From the NCBI GenBank assembly GCA_014804755.1, contig JAAUZE010000010.1:1-64000 (forward strand): DNA of 64,000 nt, given 5' to 3'. Made by a program: the position numbers and the translations under genes. The notes under the pieces are model-generated. The model worked only from the letters and a program-made list of their open reading frames with translations. It was not told the DNA's origin and did no database searches. Source of the DNA: Lachnospiraceae bacterium (GTDB taxonomy: Bacteria; Bacillota; Clostridia; Lachnospirales; Lachnospiraceae). Below are positions 31,493 to 40,268 of this stretch, one piece after another. Within the stretch, counting starts at the first letter, position 1. Each line of letters begins with the position of its first letter.

Positions 31493-33331
31493 TTATTTCT
31501 TTTTCTTCTTTGCTACTACAATGCCTGCGCCCGCTGCTACAACAACAACCACTACAACGATCACAACGATCAGGACTACGTTAGAGCTGCTCTCTTCCGT
31601 ATCATTTGAGGTAGTCGTCTCTGCCGGTGCAGTATCATTACCATCTGCCGGTGCGGGAGCTTCTGTCGGCTCCTCTGCCTGTACTTCTGCATCATAGTTA
31701 AAGCCGCTTACCGTAAAGGTGATGCTCATGCTTGTAGGAGGAACCGCATAATAACCGATCTCACCTACCTCATCATTCCAGATATTCTGAAGCAGCATAT
31801 TGAGATACAGCTCAGAATCCGGGCTGATGATCGGACCATTCATCAGATCTACACTGGAACCGTTAATTTTCAGCTGCACATCGGAAATCGTGATCTCACC
31901 CGTATTCGGAATATCCGTGGATAAGAAGATCAGATTCATGTATTCCTGATCTGCGAACTCGCCGTCCGGGAAGCTTAAGCCGTCAACAGATACCGTATAC
32001 GTACCGTTACCTGCGATCACAGCATCGGTAAATGTACCGGGAAGCACAACTGCATCATTGCCATCCCAGCCTGTTACCTGATTGAAATAATCCATATCGC
32101 CAGCTACATCTCTGCCGTAGCTGCCATCATCCCATGCATTACGGAAAGAATATTTCGGTGTCTGGAAACCAATATATGCATTGTAAGTTCCGCCAAAATC
32201 AACAGAAGCTACCGGTGCTTCCTCTTCCGGAGCATCCGAACCTGCTGCCTGTGTGCCGAATCCCGTAACCGTGAAGTTTACTTCGATCGACTGAAGACCT
32301 GTCAGATAATCGGAGGAGAACAGACATGCCGTTGCATCCATTACACTGCCCTCAGCCACACGATTATCAATATGATTGTCATCGCCTGCGGTTGCCGTCT
32401 CATCCGGTGCATTCCACTCATTGTAGATATTGACACGGGTCGTAAGACCGCCGCCGTCTGCGGAGCAGGTGTAGCTCGGTCCCTGCATCTCGATCTCCTC
32501 ACCGTTGATCTTAATGCTGTCTACGGTAAGAACACATGCCGTTCCGAGAAGGATTTCTCCGTTCTCTACCTCAAGAGCGTTAAACTGTGCAAGGTTCTGA
32601 GCCTCTGCTGCATTCATGGATACGGTGTAGGAGCCGTCTCCGGTGATCTCTACATCCACATATTCTGCATCAAACTCTTCCCATGCTTCGTTGTTAATAT
32701 TCAAGTGTGCCATTGCCGGACCTTCCACCTCGATCGGAGCAGAAGCGCCTCCCTCTGCTGCCTGTGTGCCGTAGCCCGAAACCGTGAAGTTTACTTCGAT
32801 CGACTGGAAATCCGTCAGGTAATCGGAGGAGAACAGACATGCTGTTGCATCCATTACACTGCCCTCAGCCACACGATTGTCAATATGATTATCATCGCCT
32901 GCGGTCGCCGTCTCATCCGGTGCGTTCCACTCATTGTAGATATTGACACGGGTCGTAACACCGCCGCCGTCTGCGGAGCAGGTGTAGCTCGGCCCCTGCA
33001 TCTCGATCTCCTCACCGTTGATCTTAATGCTGTCTACGGTAAGAACACAGCCTGTCCCAAGAACAGACTCGCCGTTTACTACCTCAAGAGCGTTAAACTG
33101 TGCAAGACTCTGCGGCTCTGCCGCGTTCATGGATACGGTGTAGGAACCGTCTCCGGTAATCTCTGCGTTTGTCCACTCTGCCTCAAACTCTCCCCAATCT
33201 GCATTGTTGATGTTGAGGTATGCCGTACCGTCCGCCAGGCCTGATGCATCCTGCCCTGCGTTTACAGGCATTGCAGAAAGTACAAGTGAGCAGGCGAATA
33301 CAGCTGCTAACAACTTCTTCAACCTTTTCAT
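31493..33331 (-). CDS. secreted, membrane-anchored surface protein with duplicated domain
   Basis: A 612-residue protein with a signal peptide (KKLLAAVFACSLVLSAMPVNA), two almost identical domains (residues 37-198 and 208-369, 171-residue period) and a third, related but diverged domain (about 385-560). A Thr/Pro/Glu-rich linker, a membrane helix of mostly valines and a KKKKK tail follow. The domains share NINNxxWxEF openings and INGEEIEMQGPSYTC, and look like all-beta binding modules, perhaps carbohydrate-binding; that is inference. No enzyme motif and no LPXTG are seen. It lies between the importer operon and the YesM kinase. Confidence 0.75.
   Translation of the reverse strand: MKRLKKLLAAVFACSLVLSAMPVNAGQDASGLADGTAYLNINNADWGEFEAEWTNAEITGDGSYTVSMNAAEPQSLAQFNALEVVNGESVLGTGCVLTVDSIKINGEEIEMQGPSYTCSADGGGVTTRVNIYNEWNAPDETATAGDDNHIDNRVAEGSVMDATACLFSSDYLTDFQSIEVNFTVSGYGTQAAEGGASAPIEVEGPAMAHLNINNEAWEEFDAEYVDVEITGDGSYTVSMNAAEAQNLAQFNALEVENGEILLGTACVLTVDSIKINGEEIEMQGPSYTCSADGGGLTTRVNIYNEWNAPDETATAGDDNHIDNRVAEGSVMDATACLFSSDYLTGLQSIEVNFTVTGFGTQAAGSDAPEEEAPVASVDFGGTYNAYIGFQTPKYSFRNAWDDGSYGRDVAGDMDYFNQVTGWDGNDAVVLPGTFTDAVIAGNGTYTVSVDGLSFPDGEFADQEYMNLIFLSTDIPNTGEITISDVQLKINGSSVDLMNGPIISPDSELYLNMLLQNIWNDEVGEIGYYAVPPTSMSITFTVSGFNYDAEVQAEEPTEAPAPADGNDTAPAETTTSNDTEESSSNVVLIVVIVVVVVVVAAGAGIVVAKKKKK
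32225..32710 (-). repeat. internal tandem duplication, second copy
   Basis: This copy encodes residues 208-369 of the surface protein. It matches the copy at 32738-33223 base for base over long stretches, at an offset of exactly 513 bp (for example GTGAAGTTTACTTCGATCGA at 32271 and 32784). The close match at DNA level points to recent duplication or gene conversion. Confidence 0.85.
32738..33223 (-). repeat. internal tandem duplication, first copy
   Basis: This copy encodes residues 37-198 of the surface protein. It is in frame with the copy at 32225-32710 (171 codons apart), so unequal crossing-over could add or remove one whole domain without a frameshift. Confidence 0.85.
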
Positions 33332-33449
33332 AATTCTTCCCTCCTATATGATTGCTTCGTGCATAATTACACGAATGTACTTTATGAGTGTATAATAACT
33401 ATTGCAATAAAAATACGGTTTTTTTTTTACATCTATTACTTGCCTTTTT

Positions 33450-35297
33450 TTACATGGCAGAATCTGTCATCGGCGGTATGACAAGCGAGATCATCGTCCC
33501 TTTTCCCGGCACACTGCTGATGCTCATGCCGTACCTGCTGCCGTAGCAGAGCTTGATGCGTTGATTAATATTATAAAGACCGATACTTGCTTTGATCTCC
33601 GGATTGCGCACCAATATGCTGTTGCGCAGCTTTCTGACCTGCTCTAGTTCCATGCCGCAGCCGTTGTCGGAAATATCAATATGAAGATTCTCATCCAGAT
33701 AAATATGCACCGTGACAACGCCGCCGTTTTCTTTTTCCTCCAGTCCGTGCAGGATGGCATTCTCCACGATCGGCTGGAGCAGCAGCGGAAGAATCTGATA
33801 ATCCTTCAGACAAATGGCGTCATCCACAATAAGCTGGTACTCAATCCTGCTGCCGAAGCGGAGTTTTTGAATCTTAATATAGTTTTCGATATAATTCATC
33901 TCTTTTTCCAGCGTCGTGGACGCCGTTCCCGTATTTTCCAATACATAACGCAGCGATTTACCGAGCAGCTTAATGGCGGTCGCCACCTCGCGGTCGCCTG
34001 CGGCAAACGCGTTCATACGGATCGTCTCCAGCGTATTATAAAGAAAATGCGGGTTAATCTGACTCGCAAGCATTTTGAACTCCATTTCCTGCTGCTTATT
34101 CATCAGTTCTTTTTCACCGATCTGCGACTGATACATCGCCGCCTCTTTTTCCTGTATTTTCTCCACCATCACCTGCAGATCGGCAAACGCCTCGGAAATC
34201 TCGTCACTGCCCCGGAAATCCGCCGTGATATTGTAATCCCCGTGGCTCGCTTTATGCATCTCCTCCCGAAGCAGCTCCACTCTCGTCGTAAAATAATGCG
34301 TGTATACAAAGACCATGATCCCCGGCAGCAGGATTGCCGTCAGAACGATCAAAACGCAGGTGCGGACGATTCTGTAAATATCGTCATACGCATATTGATT
34401 CAGCGTGCAGATGTAAATCCGCGATTCGGACTGATACATATTTAATGTAGAAACATTGACAATGCTGCGCCTGCCATCCACCGTCATGCTGTCCGCATAA
34501 GAATAATGCGCATCATTCAGGTCGATATCAAGATGCATGGGCTGCCCGTAGAGCGAACGGTCCGACGCGTAGACAATCTGCCCATTGTCCGCGCTGACGA
34601 TCATTTCATAATCGCTGCTCTCCACACGCGTGCGCAGATAATTATCGCTGATCTTGATGACAAGTACCGCATGATACGCATCATTCTGCTGCGGAATCCT
34701 GCGCACCAGACAGAGATTCCAATAACGATTGCCGTATTTGTCCGTCCGCTCCAACGGCATCCACAATACGCGCGATTGCTCCGACGCCTCCAAAAACCAA
34801 TCCTGCGCCTGCTCCTCTTCTTCCGCCCGCCGGAAAACGCGATGGTCGGAAATGGAGGGATTATCCGTATAGATCGCCAGCTCTTCCACCTCGGCATAAT
34901 TATAAAGATAACTGTTCCCATTGATAAAAGCATCTGCATCTGTCGTAAACGCATGCTCCGCCCGGTAATCTGTTCCGAGTATTTCCGCAAGCTGCTCATC
35001 GCCGCAGATATTTTCAGACATGTTATAGATCTGCGTCGTAATCTCAAAAAAAATCGACTTAATGCGCAGGTTATCGGATGCCACCATGTCGGAATAGTAA
35101 TTTTTCAGCAGGTTGTTCGTATTCATGATCAAAAAGATTCCGAGCATCGTCACCGGCACAAACAGCGCGAGCAGATAGATAAAATAGAGCTGCCGCTTGA
35201 TCCCGTGTCTGCCGAACAGGTGATGGATCAGCGTCATATCGGGACTTGCGTGTTTTCTTTTTCTTTTTTCCTGCGACTGCTTCTTACTCGATCTCAA
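33450..35297 (-). CDS. YesM-like sensor histidine kinase
   Basis: A 615-residue membrane kinase. The order is a basic N-terminus, membrane helix (about 37-58), a roughly 245-residue outside sensor domain, and a second helix (about 308-330). A HAMP segment, the His-kinase motif NPHFLYNTLE (about 415) and an ATPase domain with DNGCGM follow. It is the likely partner of the YesN regulator at 22624-24174. The start is TTG at 35297, with GGGGGAGG 5-6 nt before it. It is divergent from the GH31 gene and reads toward the surface-protein and importer genes. Confidence 0.88.
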   Translation of the reverse strand: MRSSKKQSQEKRKRKHASPDMTLIHHLFGRHGIKRQLYFIYLLALFVPVTMLGIFLIMNTNNLLKNYYSDMVASDNLRIKSIFFEITTQIYNMSENICGDEQLAEILGTDYRAEHAFTTDADAFINGNSYLYNYAEVEELAIYTDNPSISDHRVFRRAEEEEQAQDWFLEASEQSRVLWMPLERTDKYGNRYWNLCLVRRIPQQNDAYHAVLVIKISDNYLRTRVESSDYEMIVSADNGQIVYASDRSLYGQPMHLDIDLNDAHYSYADSMTVDGRRSIVNVSTLNMYQSESRIYICTLNQYAYDDIYRIVRTCVLIVLTAILLPGIMVFVYTHYFTTRVELLREEMHKASHGDYNITADFRGSDEISEAFADLQVMVEKIQEKEAAMYQSQIGEKELMNKQQEMEFKMLASQINPHFLYNTLETIRMNAFAAGDREVATAIKLLGKSLRYVLENTGTASTTLEKEMNYIENYIKIQKLRFGSRIEYQLIVDDAICLKDYQILPLLLQPIVENAILHGLEEKENGGVVTVHIYLDENLHIDISDNGCGMELEQVRKLRNSILVRNPEIKASIGLYNINQRIKLCYGSRYGMSISSVPGKGTMISLVIPPMTDSAM

Positions 35298-35414
35298 GGG
35301 CGCCTCCCCCTATTCCGGATTGCTTAGAAAGTGTTAGTTTTTAAGCCCATTCTAACACTATATTGCTCAAATTTATTTTTTACGTCAATAAAACGTTCAA
35401 ATAGTGGTGTAGTC

Positions 35415-35438
35415 TTTGCCGGCAAAATCCACTATAAT
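35415..35438 (+). promoter_or_regulatory. GH31 promoter with palindromic operator candidate
   Basis: -10 TATAAT at 35433-35438 without a good -35, so activation is likely. Between the -35 and -10 positions lies a perfect 12-bp palindrome TTTGCCGGCAAA (35415-35426). Outside it is an inverted pair ATAGTGG (35401-35407) / CCACTAT (35429-35435). These are candidate operator sites for a local regulator such as YesN or a LacI-type repressor. Confidence 0.5.
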
Positions 35439-35525
35439 GAACTTATGATGGACAGGGATTCCTGTCCTTATCGGAAAGTGTATCATAATTTTTTACAGAA
35501 TGATAGGAAAAGGAGGATAAAAACC

Positions 35526-37868
35526 ATGAAATTCAGTAACGGATGCTGGCTTCAAAAAGAGGGATACGAGTGTTTTGCACCGCAGCAGGTGTATTTCACC
35601 AAAGTGGAGCCGACGAAGGTAACGCTCTGTATGCCGACAAACCGCATCAGCCACCGGGGGGACACCCTGGGTTATGTGAATCTTACCATGATCATCACTT
35701 CCCCCGCACCTGAGATCCTGCGCGTGCGCACCTGCCACCACATGGGGCGTCTGGAGAAAGGGCCCGCTTTTGAGCTGGCATTAAACGAGGAGCTTCCGCT
35801 CACCCTCACGGATGCGGAGGACATGCTCACGATTCAGAGCGGTTCGCTCTCGCTTGAAATCACAAAAACTTATTTTTCCATGACCTATAAGCGCGGCGAT
35901 GAAGTCATCACCAGATCGTCCGGCAGGGATCTCGCCTACATGAAGACCGCATGGAGAGGACTGGCATATGACGCGGCGGGCGATACCGAAAACACGTATA
36001 TGCGCCAGCAGCTTTCTTTGGGCGTCGGTGAGCTGATCTACGGTCTCGGCGAGCGCTTTACGCCGTTTACCAAAAACGGACAGTCCGTGGATATTTGGAA
36101 TGAGGACGGCGGCACGAGCACCGAGCAATCCTACAAAAATATTCCTTTTTATGTGTCCAATCGGGGTTATGGCGTGCTCGTCAATCATCCGGAGCGCGTT
36201 TCATTTGAGATCGCCACGGAAATGGTCACACGTGCCGAATTTTCTGTCGAGGGCGGCATGCTTGATTATTTCCTGATCAATGGACCGACCATGAAGGATA
36301 CGATCGTGCACTACACCGACTTAACCGGAAAGCCGGCGCTTCCCGCTCCGTGGACATTCGGCTTATGGCTTTCCACTTCGTTTACGACCAATTATGACGA
36401 AGACACCGTTATGAGCTTTGTAAACGGCATGCTGGATCGCGGCATCCCGCTGCGCACATTCCATTTTGACTGTTTTTGGATGAAGGAGTTTCATTGGAGC
36501 AATTTCATTTGGGACGACCGCGTGTTCCCCGATCCCGAGGGCATGCTTGGACGCATCAAGGCAAAGGGACTGAATATCTGTGTGTGGATCAACCCGTATA
36601 TCGGACAGGAGTCCGAGCTCTTTGCGGTCGGCTGCAAAAAAGGATATTTTGTGAAACGCGCAAACGGCGACGTATGGCAATGGGATATGTGGCAGCCGGG
36701 CATGGCGCTTGTGGACTTCACCAATCCCGCGGCGTACCGGTGGTATCAGGAAGAATTGGAAAAACTGCTCGATATGGGCGTTGACTGCTTCAAGACCGAT
36801 TTCGGAGAGCGGATCCCGTCCGAGAACGTGACCTATTTTGACGGCTCCGACCCGAAAAAAATGCATAACTTCTATACGTATCTTTATAACAAATGTGTTC
36901 ATGAGCTGTTGGAGAGAAAACGCGGCAGAGGAGAAGCGGTGCTGTTTGCCCGCTCCGCGACCGTCGGCAGTCAGAAATTCCCCGTTCACTGGGGCGGAGA
37001 CTGCTGGAGCGATTACGAGTCGATGGAGGAGAGCCTGCGCGGCGGTCTTTCCCTCTGTATGTCCGGCTTCGGCTTTTGGGCGCATGACATCGGCGGCTTT
37101 GAGAGCACGTCAACCGCCGACGTGTATAAACGCTGGGTCGCATTCGGATTGCTTTCCTCGCACAGCCGTCTGCACGGATCTTCCTCTTACCGTGTACCGT
37201 GGGTCTACGATGAGGAAGCGGTAGACGTCGTACGCTTCTTTACGAAGCTCAAGGCGCGCATCATGCCATATTTGTACGCCACCGCAGTTACCGCCAATAA
37301 GACCGGTATTCCGTGCATGCGCAGTATGGTCATGGAATTTACGAAGGACAAGACCTGTCATTATCTTGACAGGCAGTATATGCTCGGCGACAGTCTGCTC
37401 GTCGCGCCGATCTTCAATGATCAGAGCATTGCAGAATACTACCTGCCAAAGGGTGTCTGGACGGATTTCTTTACCGGAGAGGTGAAACAGGGCGGTCAGT
37501 GGATCACCGAAACACACGGCTATTTAAGCATTCCGCTCATGGTAAAGGAAAACTCCATTGTCGTGCTCGGCGCACATGATGACAAGCCGGATTACGATTA
37601 CGCCGACGGCGCGGAGATCCGCGTTTATCAGCTGAGCGATCAAAAAGAAGCATCCGCTGTCGTCTACGGCATGGACAATCAGGCGGCGCTTTCGGTGAAA
37701 GCGGTAAAAGACGGCAGCCAGATCAAGATCACGGTCGATACCAAGACGTCCTGCTCCATCCGTCTCGTCAATGTCAAGGCAGATGCCGTAACCGGCGGCA
37801 GCTTTATGGTAGAAGGAAATGATACGGTCATTTCGGACATTTCGGGCGAAATTGTGGTAACGCTATAA
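35526..37868 (+). CDS. glycoside hydrolase family 31, alpha-xylosidase-like (YicI type)
   Basis: A 780-residue cytoplasmic GH31 enzyme. An N-terminal beta domain (to about 240) precedes a TIM-barrel with HFDCFWMKEF, the nucleophile segment DCFKTDFGERIP and the acid/base region HWGGDCWSDYESM. C-terminal beta domains follow. The KTDFGERIP form is that of YicI-type alpha-xylosidases, which remove xylose from xyloglucan fragments; alpha-glucosidase activity remains possible. The ATG at 35526 follows AGGAGG (9 nt). Any start further upstream adds 65 residues without a site or homology. Confidence 0.9.
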   Translation: MKFSNGCWLQKEGYECFAPQQVYFTKVEPTKVTLCMPTNRISHRGDTLGYVNLTMIITSPAPEILRVRTCHHMGRLEKGPAFELALNEELPLTLTDAEDMLTIQSGSLSLEITKTYFSMTYKRGDEVITRSSGRDLAYMKTAWRGLAYDAAGDTENTYMRQQLSLGVGELIYGLGERFTPFTKNGQSVDIWNEDGGTSTEQSYKNIPFYVSNRGYGVLVNHPERVSFEIATEMVTRAEFSVEGGMLDYFLINGPTMKDTIVHYTDLTGKPALPAPWTFGLWLSTSFTTNYDEDTVMSFVNGMLDRGIPLRTFHFDCFWMKEFHWSNFIWDDRVFPDPEGMLGRIKAKGLNICVWINPYIGQESELFAVGCKKGYFVKRANGDVWQWDMWQPGMALVDFTNPAAYRWYQEELEKLLDMGVDCFKTDFGERIPSENVTYFDGSDPKKMHNFYTYLYNKCVHELLERKRGRGEAVLFARSATVGSQKFPVHWGGDCWSDYESMEESLRGGLSLCMSGFGFWAHDIGGFESTSTADVYKRWVAFGLLSSHSRLHGSSSYRVPWVYDEEAVDVVRFFTKLKARIMPYLYATAVTANKTGIPCMRSMVMEFTKDKTCHYLDRQYMLGDSLLVAPIFNDQSIAEYYLPKGVWTDFFTGEVKQGGQWITETHGYLSIPLMVKENSIVVLGAHDDKPDYDYADGAEIRVYQLSDQKEASAVVYGMDNQAALSVKAVKDGSQIKITVDTKTSCSIRLVNVKADAVTGGSFMVEGNDTVISDISGEIVVTL

Positions 37869-37929
37869 AAGAATGCAGGGCATTCTTATACATTCTTCGC
37901 ATTCTTCCGGGATTGAGAAATTTCCTATA
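37869..37929. repeat. palindromic intergenic element, copy 2
   Basis: AAGAATGC / GCATTCTT hairpin (37869-37887, triloop), then a GAATG-rich stretch and the tail AGAAATTTCCTATAA. This order matches the element at 24177-24246. It begins one base after the GH31 stop. Confidence 0.5.
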
Positions 37930-37933
37930 AGCT

Positions 37934-37975
37934 AAAAAGGGCTATCCTCTTTATAGCAGAGGATAGTCCTTTTTG
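37934..37975 (+). terminator. terminator of the GH31 gene
   Basis: Long stem AAAAAGG-CTATCCTCT / AGAGGATAG-CCTTTTT with a 7-nt loop and TTTTTGATTTT behind it on the plus strand. Its A-run also gives a T-run on the other strand, so it probably serves the convergent small gene too. Confidence 0.85.
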
Positions 37976-38039
37976 ATTTTCAATCACTCTTACACGTTAC
38001 GCGCCGTCACGCTTTTATCCCGCGAAACCACACTTCGTC

Positions 38040-38291
38040 TCAGCTAAGCAGATGCCGAATATCGGAGATCCGCTTTGCGCTTTCTATGATCTCCTTTCTC
38101 TGCGCCTTCATATAATCCTCAAGCTCCCCGATCTCTTCCTCCGTGAAGCCCTCGCTCTTTGTAATGACACAGTCCGGAACGGTTCCTTCGGCACGATCGC
38201 TTCCGCGTTCAAACATCACGGAAACAAACGGTTTTCCGTTTTTGGAGAGCACCGTCGAATGGATGCATTTCAGCTCGCTCTGTCTTTCCAT
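38040..38291 (-). CDS. small conserved hypothetical protein
   Basis: An 83-residue soluble protein. It begins MERQSELKCIHSTVLSKNGK and has an acidic helical C-terminal half (FTEEEIGELEDYMKAQ). No known domain is recognised. The ATG at 38291 follows AAAGGAG. It lies 16 nt after the exonuclease gene and is probably co-transcribed with it. Confidence 0.6.
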   Translation of the reverse strand: MERQSELKCIHSTVLSKNGKPFVSVMFERGSDRAEGTVPDCVITKSEGFTEEEIGELEDYMKAQRKEIIESAKRISDIRHLLS

Positions 38292-38307
38292 ATAGACTCC
38301 TTTCCTA

Positions 38308-39330
38308 TCAAAGTGCTTTCCCCTGCATTCCTGCGTCTGCGTTTTTCTCATGCGCCTTTTGCTCATGCTTCGCCCTACGGTGCTGACGTCTGATCTCGCG
38401 CGCATGCTCCTGCTTTTCCTGCACGGTCTTCGCCTGCTCCTCATCGATCAGCTTTAAGGTTTTCACCACATATACCTTATCGCCCTCTGTCTTTTTCATA
38501 CGGATCTTTCCTTTGATATAACCGTGTTTATTACAGCAGGCAAGCGCATAATAATGCCTGCCGTTCGGCGTAAACCAGCGCAGCTTCTTCCGGCAGTTTT
38601 TATGACAGATATAACACTTTGTGCTGGCGATTTCCCTGTCCTCCATCGCCGCCTGTTTATCCTCAAATTCCCGCGAGATATATTTTGCGTAGGTATCAAA
38701 AATAATATGAACCTCCTGCTTTCTCGTTTTCGGAATCCGGTATACATCGTAGGAAACGCGTTTTAAAAGCTGCTGCGCCGACGGCTCGGCACTGATGCGC
38801 TGCAACACCTTCGCTGTATAATACGCATCGGCAAACGCCCGGTGGAACGGGATGTCCTGCGTGATGCCGAGCTGCTCCACCGCGTTTTTTAGCGAACGGC
38901 GCTTTTTATCATCCTCCGGCTCATAGACGAGCGCATACAATTTTTGTACATCCAAATACGTAAGCGGTCCGTCCGAAAGCGGCGGAAAATGGTAATAATC
39001 CATGTTTCGCTGTAACTCGGTCAGATCCAGCGAGCCCCATGTGCCGTACACGCACTCCTCACCGCACCATTTCAAAAAATAACGCATGACCGGCGTAAAG
39101 GTCTGTTCTCTTTTCAGCTCACTCATACTGATATGAATAATGTCCTGCGTGATCGCATGCATCGTATGATACACGCTCGGACGAATCAACCGGGAAAACT
39201 CGCCGATTTTTTCAAAATTCTCATTTAATTTAATCGCACCGATCTCAATGATCTCAAACGGCAGCTTCGGATCTTCATTTTGCTTTTTATCCGCCTGATT
39301 CCATTCCAAATCAAAAATAATATAATGCAT
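38308..39330 (-). CDS. DEDDh 3'-5' exonuclease with C-terminal Cys cluster
   Basis: A 340-residue protein. The N-terminal exonuclease domain (1-190) shows the DEDDh pattern: FDLEWN (Asp7, Glu9), an inner Asp in GTWGSLDLTEL, and HRAFADAYYT for the last His and Asp. It resembles KapD/ERI-1-like exonucleases. The C-terminal half has CYICHKNC and ACCNKHGY, four or more cysteines that could hold zinc, then a very basic Lys/Arg/His-rich tail fit for nucleic acid binding. Substrate (RNA or DNA) is unknown. Confidence 0.8.
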   Translation of the reverse strand: MHYIIFDLEWNQADKKQNEDPKLPFEIIEIGAIKLNENFEKIGEFSRLIRPSVYHTMHAITQDIIHISMSELKREQTFTPVMRYFLKWCGEECVYGTWGSLDLTELQRNMDYYHFPPLSDGPLTYLDVQKLYALVYEPEDDKKRRSLKNAVEQLGITQDIPFHRAFADAYYTAKVLQRISAEPSAQQLLKRVSYDVYRIPKTRKQEVHIIFDTYAKYISREFEDKQAAMEDREIASTKCYICHKNCRKKLRWFTPNGRHYYALACCNKHGYIKGKIRMKKTEGDKVYVVKTLKLIDEEQAKTVQEKQEHAREIRRQHRRAKHEQKAHEKNADAGMQGKAL

Positions 39331-39491
39331 CCGACACCCTCTTATGTAGAGTTTTTCATTATTTTATCATACTTAATGCCTTTTTTACAGAGTATGCTAT
39401 AATAAATCTGTACAGATACAGAACTTTCTGGGATTTTGGCATATGGGGATCATTGACAGCCGCCAAAATCTCATGTCGTCAGGAGGAACCT

Positions 39492-40268
39492 ATGGAAGCA
39501 TTTTCCAGAACAGAATTATTAATAGGACAAGAAGCAATGACCCGCCTTTCCCGTTCCCGCGTTGCCATATTCGGCATCGGCGGTGTCGGAGGCTATGTCG
39601 TGGAGGCCCTGATCCGAAGCGGCGTCGGCGCGCTTGACTTAATCGATAACGATACGGTCTCGGTATCCAACTTAAACCGCCAGATCATCGCCACGACCGC
39701 TACCATCGGACAATACAAGGTGGACGCCGCACGGGAACGCTGCCTCTCCATCAATCCACAGGCACAGCTTCGGACTTATCGCACCTTTTATCTTCCTGAG
39801 ACAGCGGATCAATTTGATTTTCATGATTATGATTATGTGGTGGACGCCATTGATACCGTAAGCGGAAAGCTCATGCTCATCGAGCAGGCACTTCATGCGG
39901 GAACGCCCGTCATCAGCAGTATGGGCGCCGGAAATAAAATGAACCCCGCCGCTTTTGAAGTGGCGGATATTTCCGAAACCACGGTATGCCCGCTTGCGCG
40001 CGTTATGCGCAGGGAGCTTCGCAAACGGGGCATCGAGCATGTAAAGGTCGTTTATTCCAAGGAACCCGCCATGACACCGCTTGCCGACTGCAGCGATGCG
40101 AACGCGGCTGCGGACAAGACCGTCAAACATACCGCAACCGCGGGCAATCTCGACGAAGCAGAACAACCGCCACAGGGCAAACGTCAGATTCCGGGCAGTA
40201 ATGCCTTCGTTCCTGCTGCCGCGGGGCTGCTCATCGCTTCAGAGGTCATCAAAGATTTAATTACCTGA
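39492..40268 (+). CDS. tcdA: tRNA threonylcarbamoyladenosine dehydratase
   Basis: A 258-residue E1-like ThiF-family enzyme that cyclises t6A37 of tRNA to ct6A using ATP. The nucleotide-binding loop is VAIFGIGGVGGYVVEAL, then DNDTVSVSNLNRQI and the VSSMGAGN-like ISSMGAGNKMNP. The ATG at 39492 follows AGGAGG at 5 nt. The end overlaps the convergent transglutaminase gene by 8 bp, so the two transcripts meet tail to tail without a separate terminator. Confidence 0.9.
   Translation: MEAFSRTELLIGQEAMTRLSRSRVAIFGIGGVGGYVVEALIRSGVGALDLIDNDTVSVSNLNRQIIATTATIGQYKVDAARERCLSINPQAQLRTYRTFYLPETADQFDFHDYDYVVDAIDTVSGKLMLIEQALHAGTPVISSMGAGNKMNPAAFEVADISETTVCPLARVMRRELRKRGIEHVKVVYSKEPAMTPLADCSDANAAADKTVKHTATAGNLDEAEQPPQGKRQIPGSNAFVPAAAGLLIASEVIKDLIT

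Noticed and set aside
32372-33244. A 290-codon open frame opposite the surface protein
   Set aside because: It is antisense to a well-supported gene, repeats with the same 513-bp period, lacks a ribosome binding site and has no recognisable domain.
34506-35327. A 273-codon plus-strand frame inside the YesM kinase gene
   Set aside because: It is the reverse complement of coding sequence with Ile/Arg/His-rich composition and no start signals.
36363-37085. A 240-codon minus-strand frame within GH31
   Set aside because: Shadow of the GH31 coding strand; no homology and no start site.
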